From Acinetobacter higginsii (lineage in GTDB: Bacteria > Pseudomonadota > Gammaproteobacteria > Pseudomonadales > Moraxellaceae), in the NCBI RefSeq assembly GCF_000369525.1, contig NZ_KB850072.1, positions 2,537,387 to 2,601,386 on the forward strand: 64,000 nt of DNA. The letters are read 5' to 3'. The position numbers were made by a program, and so were the translations under genes. Positions 53,572-61,128 of the stretch are shown one piece after another (within the stretch, counting starts at the first letter, position 1; the number at the start of each line of letters is the position of its first letter). The notes below the pieces were generated by a model. It was not told the origin of the DNA. It searched no databases and was given only the letters and a program-made list of their open reading frames with translations.

Positions 53572-54072
53572 TTATTGATCCTGTTTATTTTGTGTGGCTT
53601 TTATCCATTGCCTAAATCGTTCTAAAACAGCTGAAAAGAACTGCTGAATCAAACTGAATGCATTTCCATCCTGCTGCTGATCTTTATTCTGAGCGACTTG
53701 TGGTTTAGAGGTCGCCAGTTCCATCGGTTCATAATGCGGCATGGTTTGCTGTAATTCCGCACCGAGATTCAAACACTGTAATGCGGCAGTCACCTCAGCA
53801 ATCGAGTCCTGATGATAGAGGGCTAAATGGCGTGCTTCTAAATCAATACAGTGTTCAATGAGTTGATCTGAAAAAGGCAGTAATGCTTTTCTTACGCGCT
53901 GCTCTTCTACAGCACTACTCATATGAGGGATATAGTAAAAACTCACATTCATACTGCCATCGGCAGGAATCAACTCAAGCTGAGAAGCCGACACACGTTG
54001 AGATTTTTCTCTCAAGTTAGTCGACGCGTTTAGTTTATCTATTATTGGATTGTCTTGTTGTTCTAAAGCCAT
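53572..54072 (-). CDS. Conserved hypothetical protein, 166 aa
   Basis: I do not recognise the family. It is soluble and acidic; the middle part (MNVSFYYIPHMSSAVEEQRVRKAL ... DLEARHLALYHQDSIAEVTAALQ) has an alternating strand-helix pattern with a ferredoxin-like look, reminiscent of metal-associated HMA folds but without the CxxC pair. The tail is an amphipathic, basic helix (FSAVLERFRQWIKATQNK). It is coupled to the anchored protein downstream by a one-base gap. It lies between the copper genes and gdx, and no link to either is evident. Confidence 0.7.
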   Translation of the reverse strand: MALEQQDNPIIDKLNASTNLREKSQRVSASQLELIPADGSMNVSFYYIPHMSSAVEEQRVRKALLPFSDQLIEHCIDLEARHLALYHQDSIAEVTAALQCLNLGAELQQTMPHYEPMELATSKPQVAQNKDQQQDGNAFSLIQQFFSAVLERFRQWIKATQNKQDQ

Positions 54073-54154
54073 TTATGCACCATGAATGACTCAAAAAAGA
54101 TACTGTCAGTATAAACCAACAGTATCTCGAAAAAATGACATTTTAAACAAAATA

Positions 54155-55057
54155 TCAGAACTTTAGCGACAGACCAGCACCATAGACCCAACCGGTTTTG
54201 GAGTCACTGGCGGTTTGCCAGTTGGTTTCCTTACGCCCTTTGCTATAACCATAGCCAACATCGATAAAAGGCATCACTCGATTCTTGACGATTTCATAGC
54301 GGGTTTTAACCCCCACTTCTGCATCGGCAAGGCCTGTTTTAGCAGCATACTTGGATTCATCGCGCAGTACCCATTCCATTTCCAGATATGGTTGCAGAAT
54401 CAACTTTTGAGTCAGCAACAAATCTCGTTCTGTTTCCAACACAAAGCGCCATTGTTGGTCTTGTCCGACATACAGATGCGCATCGGTTTCGAAGAAATAC
54501 TGCGCCATGCCGTGAAAACCAACAACACCCTCAAATTGTTCCTTATCCACCTCACGTTCAGGGTTATAGCGATAATTTACCCCAGCTTGTACATCCCAGA
54601 AATCTGCAATATTCCGACTGTATAGCGCAGCCAGACTTTGCTCCGATTTTTCTGACTCGGCCTTGGCATAGTCCGCGATGATGAATAATTTATTTTCATC
54701 AGTTCCCACCCAAGTTTTTAACTTGGACTTGAGCGTGCCCTGCCCATCTTCATCAAGTAGCCATTGCGTATCTAACTGCGTCGACTGATAAATCTGTCCA
54801 CCATGTTCCTTATAATGGTCAGCATGCCCATCTTGATTCTGCGTTTGAGGGGAAATGCTTGGGCTTTGATGCTGTGAATGGTCCATCGGCATCGATGCAT
54901 TCATTGTCATGTTCTGCTGTGCCGACATATCCATTTGCATCGAGTGATCATGTCCTTCATGTGCATAGGTCAATGCACTGAAAGAAGAGACAATGCCACC
55001 AATCGCCAATAATTGTGTATAACGTTTCATCTTAGAAGATTGCTTAGTGATGTGCAT
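54155..55057 (-). CDS. copB: Copper resistance protein CopB (outer membrane)
   Basis: A 300-residue outer-membrane barrel of the CopB/PcoB family. The signal peptide (KRYTQLLAIGGIVSSFSALTYA) is followed by a Met/His-rich metal-binding stretch (HEGHDHSMQMDMSAQQNMTM) and by the barrel domain with FAYYAKAE-like IADYAKAESE and a C-terminal LSLKF. Started at the ATG at 55057, which has AAGGAG six bases upstream and overlaps the copA stop. It forms an operon with copA and the small Cys/His-rich gene upstream. Confidence 0.92.
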   Translation of the reverse strand: MHITKQSSKMKRYTQLLAIGGIVSSFSALTYAHEGHDHSMQMDMSAQQNMTMNASMPMDHSQHQSPSISPQTQNQDGHADHYKEHGGQIYQSTQLDTQWLLDEDGQGTLKSKLKTWVGTDENKLFIIADYAKAESEKSEQSLAALYSRNIADFWDVQAGVNYRYNPEREVDKEQFEGVVGFHGMAQYFFETDAHLYVGQDQQWRFVLETERDLLLTQKLILQPYLEMEWVLRDESKYAAKTGLADAEVGVKTRYEIVKNRVMPFIDVGYGYSKGRKETNWQTASDSKTGWVYGAGLSLKF

Positions 55058-57065
55058 GGCTCGCTCCTTGAGATGATTGAACTGGTGTTGTTTGTGCTGC
55101 TTTGCTGTCATCCACATTGGCGACAATTAACTTACTCATCATGCCCGCACTCATGTGATACAACAGATGACAATGGATCGCCCATTCACCGATTTCATCC
55201 GCAGTCAATAAAGCCGTAACGGTCTTACCCGGTGGTACGACTAGAGTATGTTTATTTGGCATATCTTGAGGTGCCTGACCATTTTCCAGTTGCATAAACA
55301 TGCCATGTAAATGCATCGGATGCGCCATCATACTGTCATTGACAAATTTGAGTCGGATACGCTCGCCATAACGTACGGTTAAAGGCTTAAAGTCAGGATC
55401 GCTAAATTTCTTGCCATCAATGGTCCAGATATAACGTTCCATGGTTCCACCCAAACGAATTACCACTTCACGTTCTGCTGGACGGCTATAGCTTTCAGGT
55501 TGTGGCTTTAAAGATTGCAAATCTGCATAACTTAACGCTTTATGACCTGCTGGCGTTGCTGCATTGGCCCAACCCTGCACGGTATCCGTCTTTGAAGTGT
55601 CCGTAGTGGCAGTTGATTGATGCTGGCTATGGTCCATATTGCTCATATCCATTTGAGCATGTGCACTGTGATCCATAGTGGACTGCGAAGTTGTTGCAGT
55701 CTTCGCCATGTCTTGCGGCATCTGGTGCTGACTATGATCCATATCCGCCATATTCATTTGAGCATGTGCACCATGATCCATAGCAGGCTGCGAAGTCGTT
55801 GCAGTCTTCGCTTTATCTTGCGACACCTGATGCTGGCTATGATCCATATTCGCCATATTCATTTGAGCATGTGCACCATGATCCATAGCAGGCTGCGAAG
55901 TCGTTGCAGTCTTCGCCTTATCTTGCGACATCTGATGCTGGCTATGATCCATATTGCCCATATTCATTTGACCATGCGCACCATGATCCATGCCCATATC
56001 TTCCATGGTTAATAAAGCTCGTGGACGCGCTTTAGGGATCTGAACCTTTTGTGTATTGGGCGTCATGCTATTGTGCAGTGAGCCAATGGCAAAGCCAGTA
56101 CGGTCAATCGACTCTGCTTCAATCTGATAATGGGCTTGTTTGGGCTCAACCAATACATCATAAGTTTCGGCTGTTCCAATACGGAATTCATCCACAGGAA
56201 CAGGTTTCACGGGCTGGCCATCGGCACTGACCACAGTCATTTTTAAGTTGGGAATACGCACATCAAAGAAAGACATTGCAGAAGCATTGATAAAACGTAA
56301 ACGTACTTTTTCACCCGCGTTAAAAGCACCGGTCCAGTTTTGTTGTGGTGTCTGACCATTGACCAAGAAGGTATAGCCGTCTACATCGCCCATGTCGGTT
56401 TTGGCCATACGCATCTGATTCCATGCGGAACGGTCTTGCCATGTGGCTTTTAAACCCTGCGTTTTAACTTGTTTCCAGACATCACCCAGTGTTTCACGAT
56501 GGTTTTGGTAGTATTCAGCAGACTTTTTCAAATTCGCCATGATCTTGTCACTTTCCGTTTCATGGAAATCCGACAACATCACCACATAATCACGTTCAGC
56601 TTTCTCATGTGCAGCAACAGATTGCTTGCCTTTTGGATAAATCACCAACGCGCCATACAAACCATCTTGTTCCTGCCCTTTGCTATGTGCGTGATACCAA
56701 TAGGTGCCGTTTTGACGTACTTTGAAACGGTACTCAAAGCTGCCATTCGGCTTAATTCCTTGGAAACCATTAAAACCTGGTACACCATCCATCAATCCAG
56801 GCAACAACAGTCCATGCCAATGCAAAGAGGTATCTTGATTTTTGAGTTGGTTATGCACATGAATGACCGCTTCATCACCCTCTTCAAATTCTAAGAGCGG
56901 GGCGATAAATTTACCGTTTACGGTAATGCGTTTGACGGGCTTGCCAGTGATATTCACCATCCCTTCATTAATGTTCAGATGATATTCTTTAATAGCAGCC
57001 AAAGTATAAGGCGCAAACAATAGGCTTAAGCTAGCGACAACACCAGCATATAGTTTTGAAGACAT
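55044..57065 (-). CDS. copA: Multicopper oxidase CopA (copper resistance)
   Basis: Periplasmic copper oxidase of 673 residues. It has a signal peptide (residues ~1-24) and cupredoxin domains with the copper ligand sites HWHGLLLPG, WYHAHSKGQ, HPMHLHGMF and HCHLLYHMSAGM. Between the second and third domains, residues ~355-490, lie nearly four copies of a 35-residue Met/His-rich unit (MDHGAHAQMNMANMDHSQHQ as core), far more than in basic CopA proteins. These probably bind Cu(I). The operon order is small gene, copA, copB. The export signal is Sec-like; no twin arginine was seen. Confidence 0.94.
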   Translation of the reverse strand: MSSKLYAGVVASLSLLFAPYTLAAIKEYHLNINEGMVNITGKPVKRITVNGKFIAPLLEFEEGDEAVIHVHNQLKNQDTSLHWHGLLLPGLMDGVPGFNGFQGIKPNGSFEYRFKVRQNGTYWYHAHSKGQEQDGLYGALVIYPKGKQSVAAHEKAERDYVVMLSDFHETESDKIMANLKKSAEYYQNHRETLGDVWKQVKTQGLKATWQDRSAWNQMRMAKTDMGDVDGYTFLVNGQTPQQNWTGAFNAGEKVRLRFINASAMSFFDVRIPNLKMTVVSADGQPVKPVPVDEFRIGTAETYDVLVEPKQAHYQIEAESIDRTGFAIGSLHNSMTPNTQKVQIPKARPRALLTMEDMGMDHGAHGQMNMGNMDHSQHQMSQDKAKTATTSQPAMDHGAHAQMNMANMDHSQHQVSQDKAKTATTSQPAMDHGAHAQMNMADMDHSQHQMPQDMAKTATTSQSTMDHSAHAQMDMSNMDHSQHQSTATTDTSKTDTVQGWANAATPAGHKALSYADLQSLKPQPESYSRPAEREVVIRLGGTMERYIWTIDGKKFSDPDFKPLTVRYGERIRLKFVNDSMMAHPMHLHGMFMQLENGQAPQDMPNKHTLVVPPGKTVTALLTADEIGEWAIHCHLLYHMSAGMMSKLIVANVDDSKAAQTTPVQSSQGASHAHH
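55640..55995. repeat. 105-bp tandem repeat inside copA
   Basis: About 3.5 units with a 105-base period; the word GATCCATAGCAGG recurs at 55775 and 55880. The two central units are nearly identical, and the left unit has diverged at several codons. Each unit codes for 35 residues and keeps the copA frame, so copy number can change without breaking the gene. Confidence 0.92.
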
Positions 57066-57135
57066 GATAATTTCCTAATCTGTTAACTTTTCAAATTGCT
57101 CTGTTCATGGATAGAAAGAGCCGAGTAAAGACAGA

Positions 57136-57561
57136 TCAGGCTTTAGGAGGGCGTAAAATCTCTTGCCAATAACCAGCAAGGTGTCGAGCTTGATAGTCCG
57201 TATTGGTACGTGTGCTGAGCTCTAAAAATGGTGAAGATGCTAAACTTGGGCTGTTTTGATCTAATCCCAGATTTATGCTTTGACAATGTGAGGTACTATT
57301 GCAGTCCAGACAATGTTGATCGCTATGCATTTTCCCATCATGGCACTGTGCTGAACTGAGTGAGTCACTTTTCGAACTTGGCATCTGATGATGTTGATCC
57401 ATCATTTGCTGATCGTGACACGCCATGCTTGGCATAACCGTTGAAGTATTTTGATCGGATTGAATCGCTTGAACAGCGGCAACAGCCACACCACTTCCCC
57501 CGATGAAAAATATCATCAGGAATACAAACCACAGGCGTTTGTATCGCTTAAGAAGTTGCAC
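57136..57561 (-). CDS. Small exported Cys/His/Met-rich copper-operon protein
   Basis: 141 residues. An N-terminal signal or anchor helix (LWFVFLMIFFIGGSGVAVAAVQA) is followed by a metal-ligand-rich region with MACHDQQMMDQHHQMP, CHDGKMHSDQHCLDCN and SHCQS, i.e. six Cys and many His/Met. The tail ends LRPPKA. It is the first gene of the cop operon (70 bases before copA). It resembles the DUF2946-type small proteins often found ahead of copA, and probably binds copper in the periplasm. The exact role is unknown. Confidence 0.75.
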   Translation of the reverse strand: MQLLKRYKRLWFVFLMIFFIGGSGVAVAAVQAIQSDQNTSTVMPSMACHDQQMMDQHHQMPSSKSDSLSSAQCHDGKMHSDQHCLDCNSTSHCQSINLGLDQNSPSLASSPFLELSTRTNTDYQARHLAGYWQEILRPPKA

Positions 57562-57606
57562 TTATGTTCCTTATTCCAATCATCAAAAAAATAACTTAAT
57601 CTGCCT

Positions 57607-57635
57607 AGGATAATTTCTTTTGCAGTTATACACAA
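57607..57635 (-). promoter_or_regulatory. Candidate promoter of the copper operon
   Basis: On the minus strand TTGTGT (57635-57630), 17 bases, TATCCT (57612-57607), about 45 bases before the first gene. A CopR/CusR operator was not identified with certainty. Confidence 0.4.
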
Positions 57636-57760
57636 TCATCTTTGTATTTGAATTTCGATCATCCCACCCAAACCCCGCTCCAAGCTGCTGTTTTATCGAG
57701 CTAAACGGCACATCAACAAGCATGAGCAAAAATAAAGCAAAATGAATAAGTTAATGCACA

Positions 57761-57788
57761 AAAAAAGGACAGAAAACTGTCCTTTTTT
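57761..57788. terminator. Bidirectional terminator beyond rpe
   Basis: AAAAAAGGACAG, loop AAAA, CTGTCCTTTTTT: twelve perfect pairs with U-tracts in both directions. It lies 142 bases beyond the rpe stop, on the far side of the DnaA-box array. Confidence 0.85.
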
Positions 57789-57845
57789 CATCATTTTGTT
57801 GTCAATATAAACAACTGAAATCATTTTGTTTATTTTAACAACATC

Positions 57846-57902
57846 TTATCCACTTGGTTATCAACACGGTTATCCACCGAGTTATAAACAAAGTTATCCA
57901 CA
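57846..57902 (+). promoter_or_regulatory. Array of five DnaA-box-like 9-mers at 12-bp pitch
   Basis: TTATCCACT (57846), TTATCAACA (57858), TTATCCACC (57870), TTATAAACA (57882) and TTATCCACA (57894), all in the same orientation and starting exactly 12 bases apart. The last is the consensus DnaA box and the others differ from it at one or two positions. An AT-rich stretch with two TCATTTTGTT words (57791 and 57821) lies to the left. It lies in the gap beyond the rpe stop. Confidence 0.75.
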
Positions 57903-57930
57903 AGACTATGTGAATAATAGAATGAAAATA

Positions 57931-58617
57931 CTAAACTTCTTTTGCACCAATTTGTGCCAACTCTGCACGCATTTGATCAATCACAGTTTTATAGTCTGGC
58001 TGACCAAAAATTGCTGAGCCTGCAACAAACATATCTGCACCTGCTTCTGCGATTTCACGAATATTGGCCGGCCCTACACCGCCATCCACTTCTAAACGGA
58101 TATCACGACCACTGGCATCAATAATTTTGCGTGCTTGACGAAGCTTTTCCAAAGTCATTGGAATGAATTTTTGCCCACCAAAGCCTGGGTTTACACTCAT
58201 CAATAGAATTTGGTCTACTTTATCCAATACATAATCAAGATAGTGCAACGGCGTTGCAGGATTGAACACCAAACCTGCTTTGGCGCCACCAGCCTTAATC
58301 AACTGTAACGAGCGATCAATATGATCCGTTGCTTCTGGGTGGAAGGTAATAATATCTGCACCGGCTTCCAAGAAATCACCGATCATACGATCAACAGGCG
58401 AAACCATGAGATGCACATCAATCGGCGCTTTGATGCCATAGTTTTTCAGTGCCTTACATACCCCTGCACCAAAAGTCAGGTTAGGTACATAGTGGTTGTC
58501 CATCACATCAAAATGTACAACGTCTGCGCCCGCAGCTAGAACTTTCTCTACATCTTCACCTAAACGTGCAAAATCAGCAGATAAAATCGAAGGCGCAATT
58601 AAATAAGGCTTGGACAT
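57931..58617 (-). CDS. rpe: Ribulose-phosphate 3-epimerase
   Basis: TIM-barrel enzyme interconverting ribulose 5-phosphate and xylulose 5-phosphate in the pentose phosphate pathway. 228 residues. Family motifs are in order: IAPSILSADFARLGED at the start, VHFDVMDNHYVPNLTFG (metal ligands H and D), DVHLMV, SVNPGFGGQKFIP and the second metal Asp in EVDGGVG. The C-terminal phosphate loop is VAGSAIFG. Single gene here; its start is followed upstream by a 181-base gap shared with a divergent DUF2218 gene. Confidence 0.96.
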   Translation of the reverse strand: MSKPYLIAPSILSADFARLGEDVEKVLAAGADVVHFDVMDNHYVPNLTFGAGVCKALKNYGIKAPIDVHLMVSPVDRMIGDFLEAGADIITFHPEATDHIDRSLQLIKAGGAKAGLVFNPATPLHYLDYVLDKVDQILLMSVNPGFGGQKFIPMTLEKLRQARKIIDASGRDIRLEVDGGVGPANIREIAEAGADMFVAGSAIFGQPDYKTVIDQMRAELAQIGAKEV

Positions 58618-58798
58618 GGACGACCTGGCAAACTCTAAGAAAATAATGCAAGGATTATAGCAAATTTAGCGAACTTAAGTCTGTTACAAAGTCATTATTA
58701 GGACATTGCAAACTTGCAACAACGCGTTGCATCTGAACTATTTTTATCTTTTCTCAGCTTTGCTATGGTATGGAGTGAAATAAGAGGATGTCTAAAAC

Positions 58799-59074
58799 AT
58801 GAACAGTACGACTCAAATCACAACCACTGAAGGAAAACGAATCAGTAAGCGCTTACTGAACCATTGGAAACATAAGTTTGAAGTCTTGGAAACCGAAACC
58901 CATTCAAAAATTTTTATGCCGACGGCTACTGTTACACTTACACCACAGGAACAACATTTGGCTGTACTGATTGAAAATCAACAAGAAGATGTAGCGCGTC
59001 TAGAACAGGTGGTACTGGATCATTTAAACCGTATGGCACAACAAGAATTTGTTGCTGAATGGCAGCATAGTTAA
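58799..59074 (+). CDS. DUF2218 family protein
   Basis: 91 residues, soluble. The motif KRLLNHWKHKFEV near residues 18-30 and the helical C-terminus (DVARLEQVVLDHLNRMAQQE) match the DUF2218 family, whose function is not established (members often lie near iron-uptake genes, not here). It is divergent from rpe and followed by a hairpin. The ATG lies shortly after an AGAGGATG stretch that can serve as ribosome site. Confidence 0.8.
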   Translation: MNSTTQITTTEGKRISKRLLNHWKHKFEVLETETHSKIFMPTATVTLTPQEQHLAVLIENQQEDVARLEQVVLDHLNRMAQQEFVAEWQHS

Positions 59075-59096
59075 AAAACTGAAAAGTGTTAAATCA

Positions 59097-59131
59097 GCAG
59101 GCAGATCAGTATTTCAATTCAATCTGTCTGC
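59097..59131 (+). terminator. Hairpin after the DUF2218 gene
   Basis: GCAGGCAGAT (59097-59106) pairs with ATCTGTCTGC (59122-59131), ten pairs with one G-U and a 15-base loop, followed by TTAAAATT. Weak U-tract. Confidence 0.45.
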
Positions 59132-59191
59132 TTAAAATTAAAAATAGTATTTTGTTTTGGATATCATGTATGCCTTTAATAGGGAAAGCAT

Positions 59192-60199
59192 ATGAATAAG
59201 AAATTTTCATCCGTCATGCTAATGACTGCAATCTTCAGCCTAACGACCATCGGTTGTAGTAAAAAACCAGAAAAACAAGAGGCAGCCGAGACAAGTGCGG
59301 CGACTACAGAACATCAATCAGCTGAAGTACAAACAAAAACCGATAGCTTCAGTATCGATCAAATTCCGATTTCGAATGTTGAACTTGGAGATTTTCCATT
59401 TATTCAACTGCCTAAAGGCTATCATTTTGCGCATCAATCTACTGAAAACTTCGCTCAAATGGAGTTTTGGGTCGGAGACAAACTTGAGAAAGTTGAGGGT
59501 AAACTTTTCAATGGACGGATCGATGCTGAAGAAAATAACAAACAAGCCTCCTTCTTGGAGCTACAGCGTAATTTGGATGCGGTTATTGGCAGCTTAGGCG
59601 GCAAAAAAATTACAGACAGTAAAATTCCGACAGAACTCAGCACCCAACTTTCAGAAAAATATGGTGTAGCTTATGTGGATGGATTAGGGGATATTTATAA
59701 CAATCCGACACAAAGCTATGTGATTCATCAAAATCACCGAGATATCTGGTTTCAAATCACTCAAAGCGGGCTCTCAGCGGGGTTATTGGTTTTAGAAACC
59801 CGACCTATAGAAATCACCGCACAAGCCCTGTCTGCAAACCAGTTAAAAACAGCTTTAGATCAAAATAATAAAGTTGATATACAGATTAACTTTGAAACAG
59901 ATAAAGCCACACTGTTAGCAGATTCACATGAACAAATTACCCAAATACTGAACTTATTAAAAAGTGATGACGCGCTAAAACTTGAAATTAATGGCTATAC
60001 CGATAACTCAGGTGAGTCCGCACATAATTTAAAACTCTCTCAGGCAAGAGCACAAACTGTTGTCAAAGCATTAACCGATGCAGGGATTGATCCATCTCGT
60101 TTAAAGGCGCAAGGCTTTGGCGATACCAAACCGGTTTCCAGTAATGAGAGTGAAGCTGGTAAAGCAAAAAATAGAAGAGTTGAATTAGTAAAATTATAA
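59192..60199 (+). CDS. OmpA-domain lipoprotein
   Basis: 335 residues. It has a lipoprotein signal with lipobox TTIGC, lipid on C22, then a Glu/Thr-rich linker. A middle domain of unknown type (residues ~60-215) contains GYHFAHQSTENFAQMEFWVGDKLEKVEG. The C-terminal OmpA-like domain (about 225-335) has the peptidoglycan-contact motif NGYTDNSGESAHNLKLSQARAQ and GFGDTKPV...NRRVEL. It probably tethers the outer membrane to the cell wall. GGGAAAGC precedes the ATG. Single-gene unit. Confidence 0.88.
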   Translation: MNKKFSSVMLMTAIFSLTTIGCSKKPEKQEAAETSAATTEHQSAEVQTKTDSFSIDQIPISNVELGDFPFIQLPKGYHFAHQSTENFAQMEFWVGDKLEKVEGKLFNGRIDAEENNKQASFLELQRNLDAVIGSLGGKKITDSKIPTELSTQLSEKYGVAYVDGLGDIYNNPTQSYVIHQNHRDIWFQITQSGLSAGLLVLETRPIEITAQALSANQLKTALDQNNKVDIQINFETDKATLLADSHEQITQILNLLKSDDALKLEINGYTDNSGESAHNLKLSQARAQTVVKALTDAGIDPSRLKAQGFGDTKPVSSNESEAGKAKNRRVELVKL

Positions 60200-60211
60200 T
60201 GCGCTAACAAA

Positions 60212-60271
60212 TTAGGGGCTGTTGGCATTTCAGCTATGCCTTATGTTATAGGCTCAAACAACAGCCCCTAA
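60212..60271. repeat. 60-bp inverted-repeat element after the OmpA-lipoprotein gene
   Basis: TTAGGGGCTGTTG (60212-60224) and CAACAGCCCCTAA (60259-60271) are perfect 13-base arms around 34 bases. It could be a terminator, but the GGGGCTGTT ends resemble insertion-sequence termini, so a miniature element remnant is possible. No target duplication is obvious. Confidence 0.5.
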
Positions 60272-60288
60272 GTAGAACCTTTCGGTTG

Positions 60289-61128
60289 TTAATTTTTTTC
60301 TAATTGAATCGCATGGAACTGTAAATGATCATCGATAAAACTTTGAATGAAGTAATAGCCGTGATCATAGCCTTTGTGTTGGCGTAAAGTTAGGTGTTGC
60401 CCTGCATCCAGACAAGCTTGCTTAAACTTTTCAGGGTTCAATTGCGCATAGAACTGATCATCTAAGCCTTGATCAATTAAAATTTCATCAAATACACTGC
60501 CCTTTTGCTGAACCAAAGCCGTCGCATCATGTGCGAGCCATTGTTGTTGATCAGGACCTAAATACTGGCTAAATGCCTTTTCACCCCAAGGACAGAGACT
60601 CGGTGCACAAATTGGCGCAAAGGCCGAAACCGATTTAAATTGCTCTGGGTATTTAAAGGCCAAGGTTAGAGCGCCATGTCCACCCATTGAATGCCCGAAA
60701 ATACCGATTTGGTTTTCGATCACAGGTAATTCTTGCAAGACATGTGCATACAGTTCATCAACCAGATAGGACTCCATCTGATAATGCGCTGCCCAAGGCT
60801 GTTGCGTTGCATTGAGATAAAAGCCAGCACCCTGGCCAATATCCCAGTGATCACCTTGAGCCACATCATCTCCACGCGGAGAAGTATCAGGACTAATCAA
60901 AATCAGACTTAATCGAGCAGCCATTCGTTGCGCATGTGCTTTGATGGCAAAGGTTTCTTCGGTACAGGTCAGCCCCGCAAGATAAAACAAAGCTGAACAA
61001 GGCTTCCCCGCTAAAGCAGCAGGAGGCATATAAACACCCACCTTACTGCTTCCATTTAAATGTTGAGATTCCAACTGATAAATACGTTGCTCACCCTCAA
61101 AACAGCGGTTTTTTTGCAGTAGCTGCAT
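60289..61128 (-). CDS. fghA: S-formylglutathione hydrolase
   Basis: Serine esterase that hydrolyses S-formylglutathione to formate and glutathione in formaldehyde detoxification. The nucleophile motif is GHSMGGHGA; GLTCTEETFAIKAHAQRMA and SPDTSPRGD near the oxyanion region are typical, and the catalytic His is in HKGYDHGYYF. AGGA lies eight bases before the ATG at 61128 (MQLLQKNR); two earlier ATGs at 61137 and 61134 are also open. 279 residues. It overlaps the end of the protease gene by 32 bases or more. No glutathione-dependent formaldehyde dehydrogenase gene lies beside it. Confidence 0.93.
   Translation of the reverse strand: MQLLQKNRCFEGEQRIYQLESQHLNGSSKVGVYMPPAALAGKPCSALFYLAGLTCTEETFAIKAHAQRMAARLSLILISPDTSPRGDDVAQGDHWDIGQGAGFYLNATQQPWAAHYQMESYLVDELYAHVLQELPVIENQIGIFGHSMGGHGALTLAFKYPEQFKSVSAFAPICAPSLCPWGEKAFSQYLGPDQQQWLAHDATALVQQKGSVFDEILIDQGLDDQFYAQLNPEKFKQACLDAGQHLTLRQHKGYDHGYYFIQSFIDDHLQFHAIQLEKN

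Noticed and set aside
55640..55995. CRISPR array
   Set aside because: The repeats are contiguous 105-base coding units without spacers, inside copA.
55617..56012. 131-residue frame antisense to the copA repeats
   Set aside because: It is a mirror of the tandem repeat on the opposite strand; its His/Met/Leu repetition follows from the copA codons.
57846..57902. Chromosomal origin oriC
   Set aside because: No dnaA, dnaN, rpmH or mnmG gene is nearby. A DnaA-binding control element fits better, although an origin-like function cannot be excluded from the sequence alone.
57826..58017. 63-residue frame with repeating Tyr-Pro motifs over the DnaA-box array
   Set aside because: The repeats are a by-product of the 12-base pitch of the boxes. 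The frame has no clear ribosome site and runs antisense into rpe.
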